This document shows, piece by piece, positions 28,401 through 35,098 of a stretch of 64,000 nucleotides of DNA. Position numbers and translations under genes: made by a program. The notes below the pieces were generated by a model that was not told the origin of the DNA, did not search any database, and saw only the letters and a list, made by a program, of their open reading frames with translations. Each line of letters opens with the position of its first letter. Within the stretch, counting starts at the first letter, position 1. The stretch comes from Owenia fusiformis (lineage: Eukaryota > Annelida > Polychaeta > Sabellida > Oweniidae): contig CAIIXF020000002.1 of NCBI GenBank assembly GCA_903813345.2, positions 8,207,555 to 8,271,554 of the forward strand, read 5' to 3'.

Positions 28401-29279
28401 CGCCACCTTTTTGCGACACGTCAAAATAAATATCACTGAATCTTATCCTTTTTCCATATCCAGAATATCTATATACTCAACTAATTGTGATATTTACGAA
28501 GTGTTTTATCAAAACTGACTATTCATTGGCCTACGTTTTAAAAGTATAAAAATATGAATCACTGAATCTTATCCTTTTTCCATATCCAGAATATCTATAT
28601 ACTCAACTAATTGTGATATTTACGAAGTGTTTTATCAAAACTGACTATTCATTGGCTTACGTTTTAAAAGTATAAAAATATGAATCACTGAATCTTATCC
28701 TTTTTCCATATCCAGAATATCTATATACTCAACTAAGTGTAATTATGCAGTGTTTTTTACAGAACTTGTACAGCATGCTTGGACTGAGTTATGTGTACCT
28801 GAAATAAAATTTTGCTCCAGGAATCAATCACGCGAATACACCATGTACATTTTATATAAATTAGCACCACAACGCTCTATTTTACAATTTTTCTGACTTT
28901 CATTAAACAGACTGTTATCACCCAAATCAACTCAAGTCAAATATTTAAAAAATGTCACCTTAAAGTCATTAAAATAATTTCATCCGTTTTATTCATTCAC
29001 TTTTGTTATCACATTTATCAACTTGCTTCTTACACTTATTTTCCAATCAAGTTTTTACCCAAAATGTATTATTTTATTGGTGATGAATATGTCTGTAATA
29101 ACTTAGGTCGATTAACATTATTACATTTTGTTTATTGTAATTCATGCATTTATCCAATGAATGACGAAAAAACGTATATTACTAAAAAAATATGAGAATG
29201 TCTTACCATGGTCATTGTATATGTAACTTTGAACCAGCGTGTTGATGCAGAAAACAACCGTCAAAACAACGTTAAACAT
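1048..29279 (-). CDS. Secreted WSC / F5-8 type C (discoidin) multidomain protein, 18 exons
   Basis: Predicted extracellular carbohydrate- or ligand-binding protein. Exons in transcript order: 29279-29207, 25944-25822, 24824-24663, 23549-23409, 22967-22841, 21145-20944, 20077-19936, 19676-19550, 16141-15961, 13390-13249, 10179-10050, 8494-8314, 7012-6871, 6465-6263, 6143-5987, 4488-4205, 3783-3606, 1478-1048. All junctions are GT-AG and every phase agrees; the sum is 3126 nt, giving 1041 residues plus a TGA stop. Domain order: signal peptide, WSC, discoidin-like N-half, three F5/8C domains, two galactose-binding-like modules, Cys tail. No transmembrane helix is seen, so it should be secreted. 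WSC and F5/8C folds bind glycans or membranes in other proteins; the ligand here is unknown. The introns are loaded with foldback transposons. The model was assembled by eye, so a small skipped exon remains possible, most likely around the 23.4 kb exon. Confidence 0.85.
1543..2160 (+). repeat. Dispersed repeat, copy A (~620 bp)
   Basis: Shares ordered similarity along its length with 17616-18252 in the same orientation. Anchors include tatccccatg, TTTGGACACACATAGGCTGAGG, TCATTTAGTTCAGCAA, ACATCAGATGTGCAAATA and a shared end at GTGGCTCATTCATCAA. No coding capacity is seen. It lies in the last intron of the WSC/F5-8C gene. Confidence 0.7.
2217..3092. mobile_element. Foldback element with ~270-bp inverted arms
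   Basis: The left end TACACCCCCCTCCTTAAG and the complement of the right end TACACACCCCTCCATAAG begin arms that stay similar for about 270 bases, through GTTTGGCAACCTTAGCTC and the tract around ACCTATTG. The central ~330 bases are unique. No transposase is seen, so this is a non-autonomous DNA element in the last intron of the WSC/F5-8C gene. Confidence 0.75.
3606..4488 (-). CDS. Exons 16-17: second galactose-binding-like module
   Basis: Exon 4488-4205 encodes DFGHLTNQAALSGTATSSSE, then VENTIDGTLVKYFGFALNTW and DQWVSITLEAEHWVHVVKYAN. Exon 3783-3606 encodes VGSQVYMYKDIEDCRSFRWT, then LVKSVKFTVKQMW and ending TGMSEIQIFT. It has the F5/8-like order: N-A-A-SGTATSSS, TIDG, W-D-QWVSITL, hydrophobic VVKYANR, basic VKSVKFTVK, and SEIQIF as the last strand. 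The internal junction is phase 0 (TCG TCG before gtaaga; acceptor cttacag). The intron before exon 16 holds a nested foldback element. Confidence 0.72.
4586..5390. mobile_element. Nested foldback elements with CAGTCACATTTG ends
   Basis: The left end TAACACCCCAGTCACATTTG pairs with the right end, whose complement is TTACATCCCAGTCACATATG. The arms include GCGTCGACCGCAGATCAATT. A second copy of the tip (TAACACCCCAGTCACATTT) starts at about 4729 next to GGAGTTA, and AACTCCGAGTTATAA recurs near 5219, so one member appears to have inserted into another. There is no transposase. It lies in intron 15 of the WSC/F5-8C gene. Confidence 0.7.
5753..5793 (+). repeat. Solo end of a mariner-type MITE
   Basis: TACGAGGGTTGTCCCAGAAG followed by TAATGCACTATAT. 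The same sequence forms both arms of the complete hairpin at 61998-62079. Only one end is seen here, so the copy is broken. Confidence 0.6.
5987..6465 (-). CDS. Exons 14-15: galactose-binding-like module with FSDG motif
   Basis: Exon 6465-6263 (phase 1-0) encodes AWVNVTLARPYWVKEVSLIQ, then KVKMDFSDGSSKE. Exon 6143-5987 (phase 0-1) encodes IGLFDMKPDDQHSREAVRFD, then SNWVKIIFVDAY and GIVELDIIAG. The order W-V-N-V-T-L, YWV-EV-L-xNR, V-DFSDGS, then WVKI..VD.Y and a final V-EL-I, matches the second half of discoidin-like jelly-roll folds found in bacterial and animal secreted proteins. The region before it (RALIEMGHRVYIFSGF) lacks a normal first half. Confidence 0.7.
6871..10179 (-). CDS. Exons 11-13: F5/8 type C domain 3
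   Basis: Exons 10179-10050, 8494-8314 and 7012-6871. The start is ANQVVCTEQLISGRVYHIND followed by SSLTASSEYG. The middle exon has SAGGWVAPTNDDEQWIQVDL, GIVTQGRNQ, QWVTSYNMFYG. The last exon has LQGNSDPDTEVTNMLDPPV, RYVRINPQT and LRFDVIGCPL. It is the most canonical of the three domains: LTASS, GGW, QW-x-QVDL, TQGR, QWVTSY and both terminal Cys are all present. Phases are 1-2-0-1. Confidence 0.88.
7040..8110. other. Intron 12: degenerate repeat-like DNA, no gene seen
   Basis: About 1.3 kb between exons 12 and 13. It contains recurring pieces such as AGGCATCAGCATATAA, GAAAATGGC(G/A)GC(C/T)AT and TTTGAGTTATC, ending near CGGACAGACGAACGAACGGA. These look like diverged internal repeats of an old element. 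No coding signal is seen on either strand. Confidence 0.4.
9101..9274. repeat. 174-bp hairpin MITE
   Basis: Left arm CCAACTTGACCCTTGCAAAA continues ATTCATTGAAAATGTGTTCTT to GTGATTTCGT. The right arm is the complement, ending TTGCAATGGTCAAATTTAAGTTG. The loop is short. It lies in intron 11 of the WSC/F5-8C gene. Confidence 0.7.
9625..9720. repeat. 96-bp hairpin
   Basis: ATTTAGACCATCGCGTTTGT followed by TATATTGACG pairs with the complement of CGTCAATGTAACAAAAGCGAGGGGCTAAAT at the right end. It is a small terminal-inverted-repeat element in intron 11. Confidence 0.65.
10530..13200. other. Intron 10: no supported gene
   Basis: Most of the 2.7 kb between exons 10 and 11. The short open frames at 10741-10965, 10926-11225 and 11919-12222 overlap each other on opposite strands and match nothing I recognise. 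GGGATAGGCGGAGCAGGC at about 10699 has a partial inverted counterpart GCTGCTCCGCCTACCCCC near 12144, so a decayed ~1.5-1.8 kb DNA element may occupy part of the interval. That is weak. Confidence 0.3.
13249..19676 (-). CDS. Exons 8-10: F5/8 type C domain 2
   Basis: Exons 19676-19550, 16141-15961 and 13390-13249. The domain opens DKCNERLVSGNVYNVEDSAI. The middle exon has SNPWIQADLGQVMLVKEVVT, QGRSGSNQWVNSYKVYYG and LQEYGTV. The last exon has the ILQGNSDDDT start, YVRINPQTC and MRFDVIGCPI. Both terminal Cys are present (KC and GC), so the usual end-to-end disulfide can form. Phases are again 1-2-0-1. Intron 8 carries a 2.8 kb long-arm inverted-repeat element and intron 9 a 1.4 kb palindromic element. 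Confidence 0.87.
13471..13631. repeat. 161-bp hairpin MITE
   Basis: CTTGTATTCGCGAATGTAAC followed by GAACGGCTGTCGGCTACC pairs with GGTAGCCGACAGGCGTTAGT...TTCACGAATACAAG. The inner arms are also partly paired around ATTTAAATATGAAT. It lies in intron 9, immediately upstream (in transcript sense) of exon 10. Confidence 0.72.
14359..15800. mobile_element. 1.4-kb palindromic element, arms ~430 bp
   Basis: Left GCCTAACCATCGACAACGTG and the complement of the right end GCCTAACCATCGACAACGTA start two arms. Pairing continues through the CAGTGACAA(G/A)ATA tract, TTCGTGTGTATTCGATTTG, and inward to the GAGCAGTACTCGATTTTTTTCG region (14573-14600 against about 15560-15595). TACGTTGTC recurs several times inside. 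The open frame at 15396-15605 lies in an arm and is not a gene. No transposase is seen. Confidence 0.7.
16489..19253. mobile_element. 2.8-kb element with 328-bp inverted terminal arms
   Basis: 16489-16816 is the reverse complement of 18925-19253 with few differences. Anchors: AAGGAGGGCGAGTTGTTTGT, GATTACACCATGTAATCC, AGAGGGCTGGGAATCAATGA, GTAAGCTGAATGCATTCC. The arms enclose about 2.1 kb containing copy B of a dispersed repeat (17616-18252), a small CCAACTGCCAAACA duplication and AT-rich filler. No transposase frame survives. It sits inside intron 8 of the WSC/F5-8C gene. Confidence 0.8.
17616..18252 (+). repeat. Dispersed repeat, copy B
   Basis: Partner of 1543-2160 in the same orientation. 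Shared blocks include GAGGTCATTTAGTTCAGCAA (copy B form), ATATCACATCAGATGTGCAA and the ATTAATTAATAACATAT tract. It lies between the arms of the 16489-19253 element, so it may be part of that family's internal sequence. Confidence 0.7.
19936..22967 (-). CDS. Exons 5-7: F5/8 type C domain 1
   Basis: Exons 22967-22841, 21145-20944 and 20077-19936. Core motifs are LVSGDAHHVDDSALTSSGYY, then GGWVP...DAQWVQVDLGEAM, IITQGRD, QWVTSYKLFYG, and finally YVRINPQTYHGNIGMRFDVI. Phases are 1-2-0-1, as in domains 2 and 3. The Cys normally found at each end of an F5/8C domain is missing at both ends here: W near the start and S in IGSPI at the end. The middle exon has spawned a tandem array downstream of its donor (20487-20942). 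The acceptor at 21146 (ctttaaag) is chosen because it keeps the phase; a nearer ctatag at 21132 would shift the frame. Confidence 0.85.
20487..20942 (-). repeat. Tandem array derived from the F5/8C middle exon
   Basis: The 3' part of exon 6 (coding DTDGAFYQWVTSYKLF to LQEYGTV) plus its donor region is repeated four times beyond the real exon. Donor-edge copies fall at about 20487, 20598, 20715, 20826 and 20943, with spacing 111, 117, 111, 117. Two variants alternate: one reads through GGTACCATAGAAC, the other is 6 bases shorter and reads CTTACCATCGAAC. This is a 228-bp higher-order unit present twice. Frames stay open on both strands in most copies, but a TAG-type change near 20870 stops read-through from the real exon. 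Confidence 0.85.
21280..21507. repeat. 30-bp minisatellite
   Basis: About seven imperfect copies of a unit close to ACATCATCGAAAGACTTTGA plus ACTCACA, period about 30. Because the period is a multiple of three, one frame stays open across it. There is no start or splice context for a gene. It lies in intron 5. Confidence 0.75.
22578..22810. repeat. MITE (GAGCCTGGCC family), copy 1
   Basis: Starts GAGCCTGGCCATAGGAAAAC and ends TTTTCCTGTGGCCTGGCTC, i.e. terminal inverted repeats of about 19 bases, flanked by AATT on both sides. It is similar along its length, in opposite orientation, to 53289-53539 (shared GAGGAAAATGTGCTAAA and AAAGGTCTCTTTGTG). Confidence 0.78.
23409..23549 (-). CDS. Exon 4: N-terminal half of a discoidin-like module
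   Basis: A symmetric phase 1-1 exon of 141 nt, with acceptor attgtag and donor gtacac. It encodes EDRVSADVAKLSSGATVECS and continues NCNNTIDGETRAIDDSMWKA. The (S/T)-rich start, the NNTIDG turn and the MW motif match the first half of F5/8-like galactose-binding folds. The second half expected next (W-V-x-L with FSDG) is not adjacent: the transcript goes straight into F5/8C domain 1, and a matching second half occurs much later (6465-6263). That arrangement suggests F5/8C cassettes were inserted into an older module. Confidence 0.65.
23700..24180. other. Intron 3: no supported gene
   Basis: A slightly GC-richer patch (23880-24120) with a direct duplication of CGGTTGTATGGCTTACCTT at about 24072 and 24091. 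The overlapping frames at 23722-24066 (minus) and 23967-24176 (plus) match no family I recognise. Probably a fragment of a mobile element. Confidence 0.35.
24663..25944 (-). CDS. Exons 2-3: WSC domain
   Basis: Exon 25944-25822 encodes YLGCFDDTADRDLAGIQAG and continues to CKARGFSYSG. Exon 24824-24663 continues NQDASTCWCGNSYGKHGQ and ends VYDTGFRMEG. Together they give the complete WSC pattern: YLGCF start, paired Cys, the CWCGNSYG core, SECSMMC, and the QTCG...VYDTG end. WSC domains are Cys-rich putative carbohydrate-binding modules of fungal stress sensors, polycystin-1 and many invertebrate secreted proteins. Junction phases are 1/1/1. Intron 2, between exons 2 and 1, holds the 27-28.7 kb tandem array and a foldback element. 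Confidence 0.88.
25987..26134. repeat. 148-bp hairpin
   Basis: Left GGTTATTTAATGGGAGGTTT followed by TTGATACAGGGTTTATC pairs with GATATACCCTGTATCAAAAATCGAGCATTTAATAACTG on the right. It lies 43 bases beyond the acceptor side of exon 2, in intron 2. Confidence 0.65.
26500..26785. repeat. 286-bp foldback element
   Basis: TAGAGATTATCCTATATGAG plus GTTCAGGATATTGGGATTATCC pairs with the right end, whose complement reads TAGAGATTATCCCATATGAG. CCCGAGGC(C)/CCCTCGGG motifs lie in both arms. Non-coding, in intron 2. Confidence 0.72.
27128..28740. repeat. ~127-bp tandem array split by a transposon
   Basis: Unit built around GGATCACTGAATCTTATCC, TTTTTCCATATCCAGAATAT, CTATATACTCAACTAATTGT, GATATTTACGAAGTGTTTTA and CATTGGCCTACGTTTTAAAA. 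About three and a half copies lie left of 27532 and nearly three right of 28422. Copies are nearly identical in the middle and diverged at the left edge. Non-coding. Confidence 0.85.
27532..28422. mobile_element. Non-autonomous DNA transposon inserted in the array
   Basis: 891 bases bounded by GACGTGTCGCAAAAAGGTCG (left) and the inverted right end whose complement is GACGTGTCGCAAAAAGGTGG. It sits exactly inside one unit of the 127-bp array, so the insertion boundaries are clear. The A/T-rich target makes the duplicated site ambiguous. No transposase frame is seen. Confidence 0.82.
29207..29279 (-). CDS. Exon 1: start codon and signal peptide of the WSC/F5-8C protein
   Basis: The ATG at 29279-29277 opens MFNVVLTVVFCINTLVQS, a short hydrophobic stretch typical of a secretory signal peptide, then YIYNDH. 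The exon ends CATG before gtaaga (phase 1), and joining to the next exon reads straight into the WSC domain. No in-frame ATG is needed upstream. No clear TATA box is seen in the 60 bases before it. Confidence 0.8.
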
Positions 29280-31313
29280 TTTCTGTTATTGCGGGCCCAT
29301 TACTGTTCGACTAGTCACCCGATATCAACATATCTATGTGTCAAATTGAGTTGGACTTGAAGGTACATGGTGTCAAAAAAATGTTTATCGTATGATCATT
29401 CTAGACTACAGCAGTACTGGTTTGGTATGGCAGCCGATTTTGGTAGTACGGAGTATGTGTGGATATATACACAAATGCCAAAAGGGAAGGGTGTCTAAAA
29501 CATCTAAGGAAACCCAACAAGAAAAGCAGACTGTAAGTGTAAATCTGTCATAAGAAAAGTAGACCCTATATATCCCAAAACCATGATCTAACGTGAAAAG
29601 AAACAATGTCTAACATCCCCCTCCCCCCCCCCCCCCTTCAATCGAGAACCAATATCACAATCCAGGACCAGAACAGCAAGGGACATTTCATTCAATCTGA
29701 AGTCATTACAATACATGTTGAAGAAAAATTGAAAAATCAATAGCCAATACTCATAAACATCAAAAATAGTTGTAGATACAAGTACTCATAAAAGATAGAG
29801 TATTCAGTCTCAAATGATGTGGGATAGATACAATCCAGTCTCGAAGTCCATAGGCAATTCAAAGGGTCAACATCCGTATAGAATATAATCCATATAGAAT
29901 AACCGCCCATCAGGTTTAGTTTAACGTACCTTTGCTACTACCTACTAATTGAGATTTTAATACACTTCCTCGAGAGTTTTGAATGATCAATAATGTCGGC
30001 ACCTTAGTTTTTACTGTACCTCTAGAAACGCTAGTGGGGGGGGGGTCATCTGACACCCCCTCCCCCCCACCCTGTCCGTTAGTGTTATGAAAAATGCGGT
30101 TATTAAGCGGCTTGATCCGAAAGTACCGAAGCAATAATTTCTAACACCCAGTACTCTGTTTTCACCATTCAGCGGAATGTCAAAGAATATGCATTATTTA
30201 TGAAAATCATTGATCTGTCTGCACCTTCAATTATTTAAGGCGAGAGAGTTAATAAACAACACTTATTCCATTTTACTTTTTCATATCGAGACAACAACTG
30301 GATTTTGTGTAAACGTTATGTACCATTCAACGGTTTGCGTGAGGCATCTGCGCGGGAGGGTCGGGAATTCCTTAGACATTATTGTCCCAGGGTTTGGGAT
30401 TCTGGTATATTTCTTCGTCCAAAGAGTATGAACAGTTTCCTTGTGAGCAATACAAGCTTGTCAAATATGCATTTTAAAACATGGTTGGTAATAGCTACCG
30501 CATAGTTGAAGTGAAAGGAACAGCTAAGAAAGTACAATTATGAACAAAACGTTTACATAATATTTTTTAGCGGATTCAAAAATCAAAGTCCCCATCACAT
30601 TCCACATGTTTTTAATACAGACCAAAAAACTAATGCTCGCGTGGTAGAAAATTAGAAAGGCAATTTCTTTTTTCTGTGCAGTCATTTGATGTATAGCATA
30701 TGAACCCCAAAACTGCTCGAGACGATATATGATATCTAAGACTTTTGATGAATCTGAAGATATTCCGATTGCATGATATGAATTTTTGTGAAGACATGTC
30801 CTAACTTTTTAATAATCTGTTTCATTAGTTTTGAAGAAAACATTTATACTTTAGAAGACATGTAGATATTATCGATTTTTAGGATATCCTATGATTTTGA
30901 GTGATATCATTTTTATCAACGATATCTGGACAAGTGAGCGTAAAGCCAGTGGCTAAACCTTTAAAACAATTAAATTATCTATAATGTGTTATCAGTCAAA
31001 ATTTACCCTTCGTTATTTTTATCACAGATAAAGAGAGTATGCCAAACTGACGATTATTTATCAAAATGTTGTACGTAAATGATGTAAAATACCATCATTT
31101 CATATACCCATCCTTTGTCAAATGCACATGTTGGTGTATTCTATGATTATTCTTATTAGTCAATTGACTCATCATTCTCAAAGGGTAACATTTGCCTAGT
31201 ATATATCTCAAAGTTATTTGAAGTTTTAATGAATTCGGTTGTCATCTATATTCAATATCATTCTTATAATGATAATTGAGGGGATTTTATTTTCATAGTT
31301 TATTCACGTCGGG
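29280..31313. other. Divergent intergenic region between the WSC/F5-8C gene and the aminotransferase gene
   Basis: About 2 kb. Contains a C homopolymer-rich tract near 29620-29638 and a G/C run pair at 30036-30069. The small frames (29406-29606, 29916-30134, 30210-30505) overlap or lack any recognisable domain. Regulatory sequence for both genes presumably lies here, but only the motif at 31314 can be pointed to. Confidence 0.4.
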
Positions 31314-31323
31314 GCGCATGCGC
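31314..31323. promoter_or_regulatory. NRF1-type palindrome GCGCATGCGC
   Basis: A perfect GCGCATGCGC, the core consensus of the NRF1 transcription factor, about 52 bases upstream of the preferred ATG of the aminotransferase gene. The in-frame ATG at 31318 lies inside this motif, which argues that this ATG is 5' untranslated or promoter sequence and that translation starts at 31375. The surrounding ~55 bases recur near 45640-45700. Confidence 0.5.
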
Positions 31324-31374
31324 AGTTTATATCACTTTTCAGATACTTTAAGTGTGAAAGTAAGCAAGGACAGT

Positions 31375-33685
31375 ATGTCTTTGAGCAAAGGCACAGCATC
31401 TCAAGAGAAACAAGACTCGCAAAAATTGCCACCAATGTTCACTCTCTCTTCAGAATGGAACGAAATTGGGAGAGAGGTTAGTGTTACGACAGAGCGTATA
31501 CTACAAGAGGGGAATTACGTACTAGGTCCAGAGGTCGGAGAATTAGAGTCGGTTTTAGCAGGTTTTATTTATTTTTATTTTGAAGGTATACAAATAATTT
31601 GCAGGATGGGAAATGAAAACATAATTTATCACTACATCCCATTTCACTGTTTTATTGCGTCAGTAAAACCTAGAAAATAAGAAAAGAAAATAATATATGG
31701 AAAAATATATTCCTATTGTACCTAAACGACATTTGTTTATCTTGGATTGCTTCTAGTTTGGCTAATAAAGTGTGTGGCTTCTTATATTTTGATGCTTCTC
31801 TGCCATAGTATTTTCAAAATGATTGACATGGCTAAAATTCTTTAAATGGGCTGTAAATCAATTTTCTTCTTTACACAACCTTTATTTTAAATTTAGTGAT
31901 TTACTATCCAGCCTGATGAACTTTTAGAATATAAAATTTCAAAGCGACTATTAATGACGATGAATCTGCTAGAGGTACGTTGTACACATGATTGTAGTAT
32001 ACGACGATTGCATGACACACCCATGTTCGACAATTTAAATAAACAACGCGAGTACATTTTAGAAATATTTCAAAGCATATGTTGACAGGTATTGAAAAAC
32101 GAAAATAGCATATACGTTTTTTCAATACATTTATTTTTATTCTTGTAGAATTTTTATATAATTAGAAAACTTCAATTTGAGAGTTGATTTGAAACGATAA
32201 GATAAAAAAGAGTAATTTTGTAATTCAATGAACCACACAAGAAAACAAAGAATTTCGATCCACAGGTGCAATTGGACAATGGTTGAGTTTATTGTAAATT
32301 CAAATAAAATGTTTAATCATAAAATAATCCATTAACAGTATCAGGATTTTTATATCAAAGTAACATTTTATATGTCATTTGAAGAATGTAATCCTATTTT
32401 CTTTACTTTATTGCTATTTTTAATGTTACTGTAAATTGTATGTTGGATGTATGTTTGGCACTAAAAGAGCATCAGTACAAATGAATCCTCTTATATATAT
32501 CTCTGAAGCAAAACTATCTTGGTTTCCATACCTGCTCTTCGTCAATGTGATAAATGTAATGAGCTACTTTTGTCATAATCTATATTGATATAAATAATTA
32601 AAACAAATGATAATAATCTAAATCCAACCATTTACATGTACATGTAGATGTGACTTACAATGTTGAATACTACTTTGACAGGTTATGTTGGTGTTGAACA
32701 CTGTATTGCAGTTGGGAGTGGAACAGATGCTCTCCAAATAGCAATGATGGCACTGGATGTGACCAGGGGAGACGAAGTGATTGTACCAAGCTTTACATGC
32801 ATGGCTACAGTTGAGGGATTGTGTATACTAGGCGCCACTCCAGTATTCGTTGATGTCACTGCCGACACCTTTAATATCAACGTGAACCTCATAAAAGATG
32901 CAATTACGTCCAAAACGAAAGCCATCATTGCCGTGAGTGTGTATGGTTTGATTGCGGACTTAGATGGTATCGAAGGATTGTTGAAATCCAGTAACCGTCA
33001 GGATGTGACGCTAATTGAGGACGCATCCCACAGCTTTGGTGCGAAGAAAAATGGCAAACGAAGTTGCAACTTTTCGAAGATTGCATGCACTAGTTTTTAC
33101 CCGATGAAACCGCTGGGTTGCTATGGTGACGGGGGTGCAATTTTCACCAGTGACACTAACCTAGCGACCAAGATGAGAATCATTAGTCGTCATGGAATGG
33201 TAGGCCGATATGAACATGTAATGCTTGGAATGAACTCAAAACTAGATACCATCCAAGCCGGGATTTTACTGACCAAGATGAAATCGAATCACTATGAGAA
33301 GTCACTTCAGTCGAGAAAAGATGTAGCTGCAATTTACGAGAAATACCTGAGCGATCAGACTGTATTAACGCTGCCTTCTCCGCCATCGTATAACGACCAC
33401 ATATATGCCGTGTATACCGTGATTGTGAACAAGATCAGTCGTGACACTCTAAGAGATGAACTAGAAAGAGCGGGACTGGAGACACGAATACAGTGGCCTA
33501 AACCTCTACACCTTCAAGACATGTTTAACTACTTACCATGCGTCAAAAAGCCATGTCCGATATCTGAAGAACTTTGTAAAAACATCTTGAGTTTACCCAT
33601 TTTCCCTTTCATGACTGAGAGTGAGGCAAAATCTGTTGCTATAACAGTTGGACACGCAATATCTGCCCTTATGCCTGACTGCTAA
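31375..33685 (+). CDS. DegT/DnrJ/EryC1 family PLP sugar aminotransferase (WbpE-like), two exons
   Basis: Exons 31375-31561 and 32682-33685 (GCA G before gttttat; acceptor ttgacag), 396 residues, phase 1. The family transfers an amino group, usually from glutamate, to keto-sugars on nucleotide carriers. Visible: LGPEVGELESVLAGYVGVEH across the junction; phosphate-cup GSGTDALQIA (74-83); EDASHSFGA with the cofactor Asp (176); SFYPMKPLGCYGDGGAIF with the Schiff-base Lys at 205; RHGMVGRYEHVMLG and NSKLDTIQAG near 232-256. Length fits the family (about 360-400). The SF-x-P-x-KPLGCYGDGG form is closest, from memory, to bacterial WbpE-type enzymes that aminate UDP-3-keto-GlcNAc-uronate; the exact substrate is inferred. 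An alternative start is 31318 (415 residues). No secretion signal, so cytosolic. Confidence 0.88.
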
Positions 33686-35098
33686 TTACTTGCTCTACTA
33701 ACTTCTAATTACTACTACTTCTTCATCTAGTTTTATAGAAAAGTGCATCCTGATTTGTCAAAATACACATTTACTAATTCTATAACCAACTTGAACTCTC
33801 ATAAAAATATGTAAGAACTCTTCAAAGCAGGCGGGGTTGGGTTTCCTTAAACTTTAAATTCTAAGAATTGAAACCTGTTTCTAATGACGAATGGTTTTTA
33901 AAAGCCAAAATCTGAGCTATATGGGTTAACATATTTGCATGCATCACATCCGATTGACCTATCTATATATTCTCCACCATCTCAAATATAATATGTAGTT
34001 TAGGCTATGTTTTTCACAATTTACCTAAACTTTAACGGAAAATATTTAAGCGATACATTCGTATGGGCGATTGGTCATACGTATCTATAGGTTGCTTTTT
34101 CAAACTCATATGCAAACATCAACTCCCTAATAGGGAGTCTTTCAATGTTTTTCACAACCTAAACGTGAACGGAAAATATTTAAACAATGCATTCGTATGG
34201 GCGTATTAGTCATACGTATAGGTTGGCGTTTCGATTTTATATGCAAGCTTAAACTCCATAATACCTCCCAAAGGATCCGCGATATGTTATTCACTCATAA
34301 CTAGGTAAGGTATGTCCTATTCTAGTCAACCAGAACATGATATTTTACAAAAAAAATTCTGCATCATATAACCAGAAACTGCATCCAAAGTCATTTCTAT
34401 TTTTTGTTTCAGTATAGTAGAACTAATATAATGTAACTGATAAACTTATTAATTCCATAGTTGAGTAAGAATCTATAAATAGTATCATAGGGAATAACAA
34501 ATCTGTATGCTTATGCAGGTCAAATGGTAGGTGTTGTATGGTTGTCAAGGTGAGAATCCAAGATGCCGACTGACACAAACCATGCAAAAGGTTTCCTTGT
34601 AAATACATTCTTTAAGTCAGTTCATAATTTTTAATTGATATTGGATAAAATATTTTGCAATGTGTTGTAAAACTTTATGCTCAATACTCAATGCATTGTG
34701 GTTGATTCATTCACTCGGGCGCTGTTTCCTAAACGTTGCATTCCCGCTGCATGGCCATGCAAAGATTTGAAGACAACACATTAAAGAGGAATGATTCAGC
34801 ACACAATGCACTCAGTCCAGGGCTTAAATCTTTTATCAATTGCTGCAGTTCGAGCCCATGTTTAAATTCTCAGGCAAACACATATATGGATGAAGTAATA
34901 CGCTTTTGTAAAAATCTTTAGTTTCCCTCAAATCAAGTGTGCACAATGGGGATTCGATAAGTGTGAGCAGAAATTAGTCTTAAGTTGACAGACTTTTTGT
35001 GAAGTTGCAAAATATATCTGATAAGTTACCTTTAAGCTGTATTTTAACACAACGAGTATACATTATGTATAAATACTTCAAAGTCACATATGAAAGTT
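33686..35098. other. Convergent intergenic region
   Basis: 1.4 kb between the aminotransferase stop and the astacin stop. A diverged direct duplication of about 125 bases lies at about 34008-34260 (shared GGAAAATATTTAA, GCATTCGTATGGGCG, GTCATACGTATA). No gene is supported; 34423-34608 and 34736-34921 are short unrelated frames. Confidence 0.45.

Noticed and set aside
31276-31680. Aminotransferase start at 31276 and continuation to 31680
   Set aside because: 31276 is TTG, not ATG, and the frame after 31561 lacks family similarity. The G/GT donor at 31561 joins smoothly to 32682.
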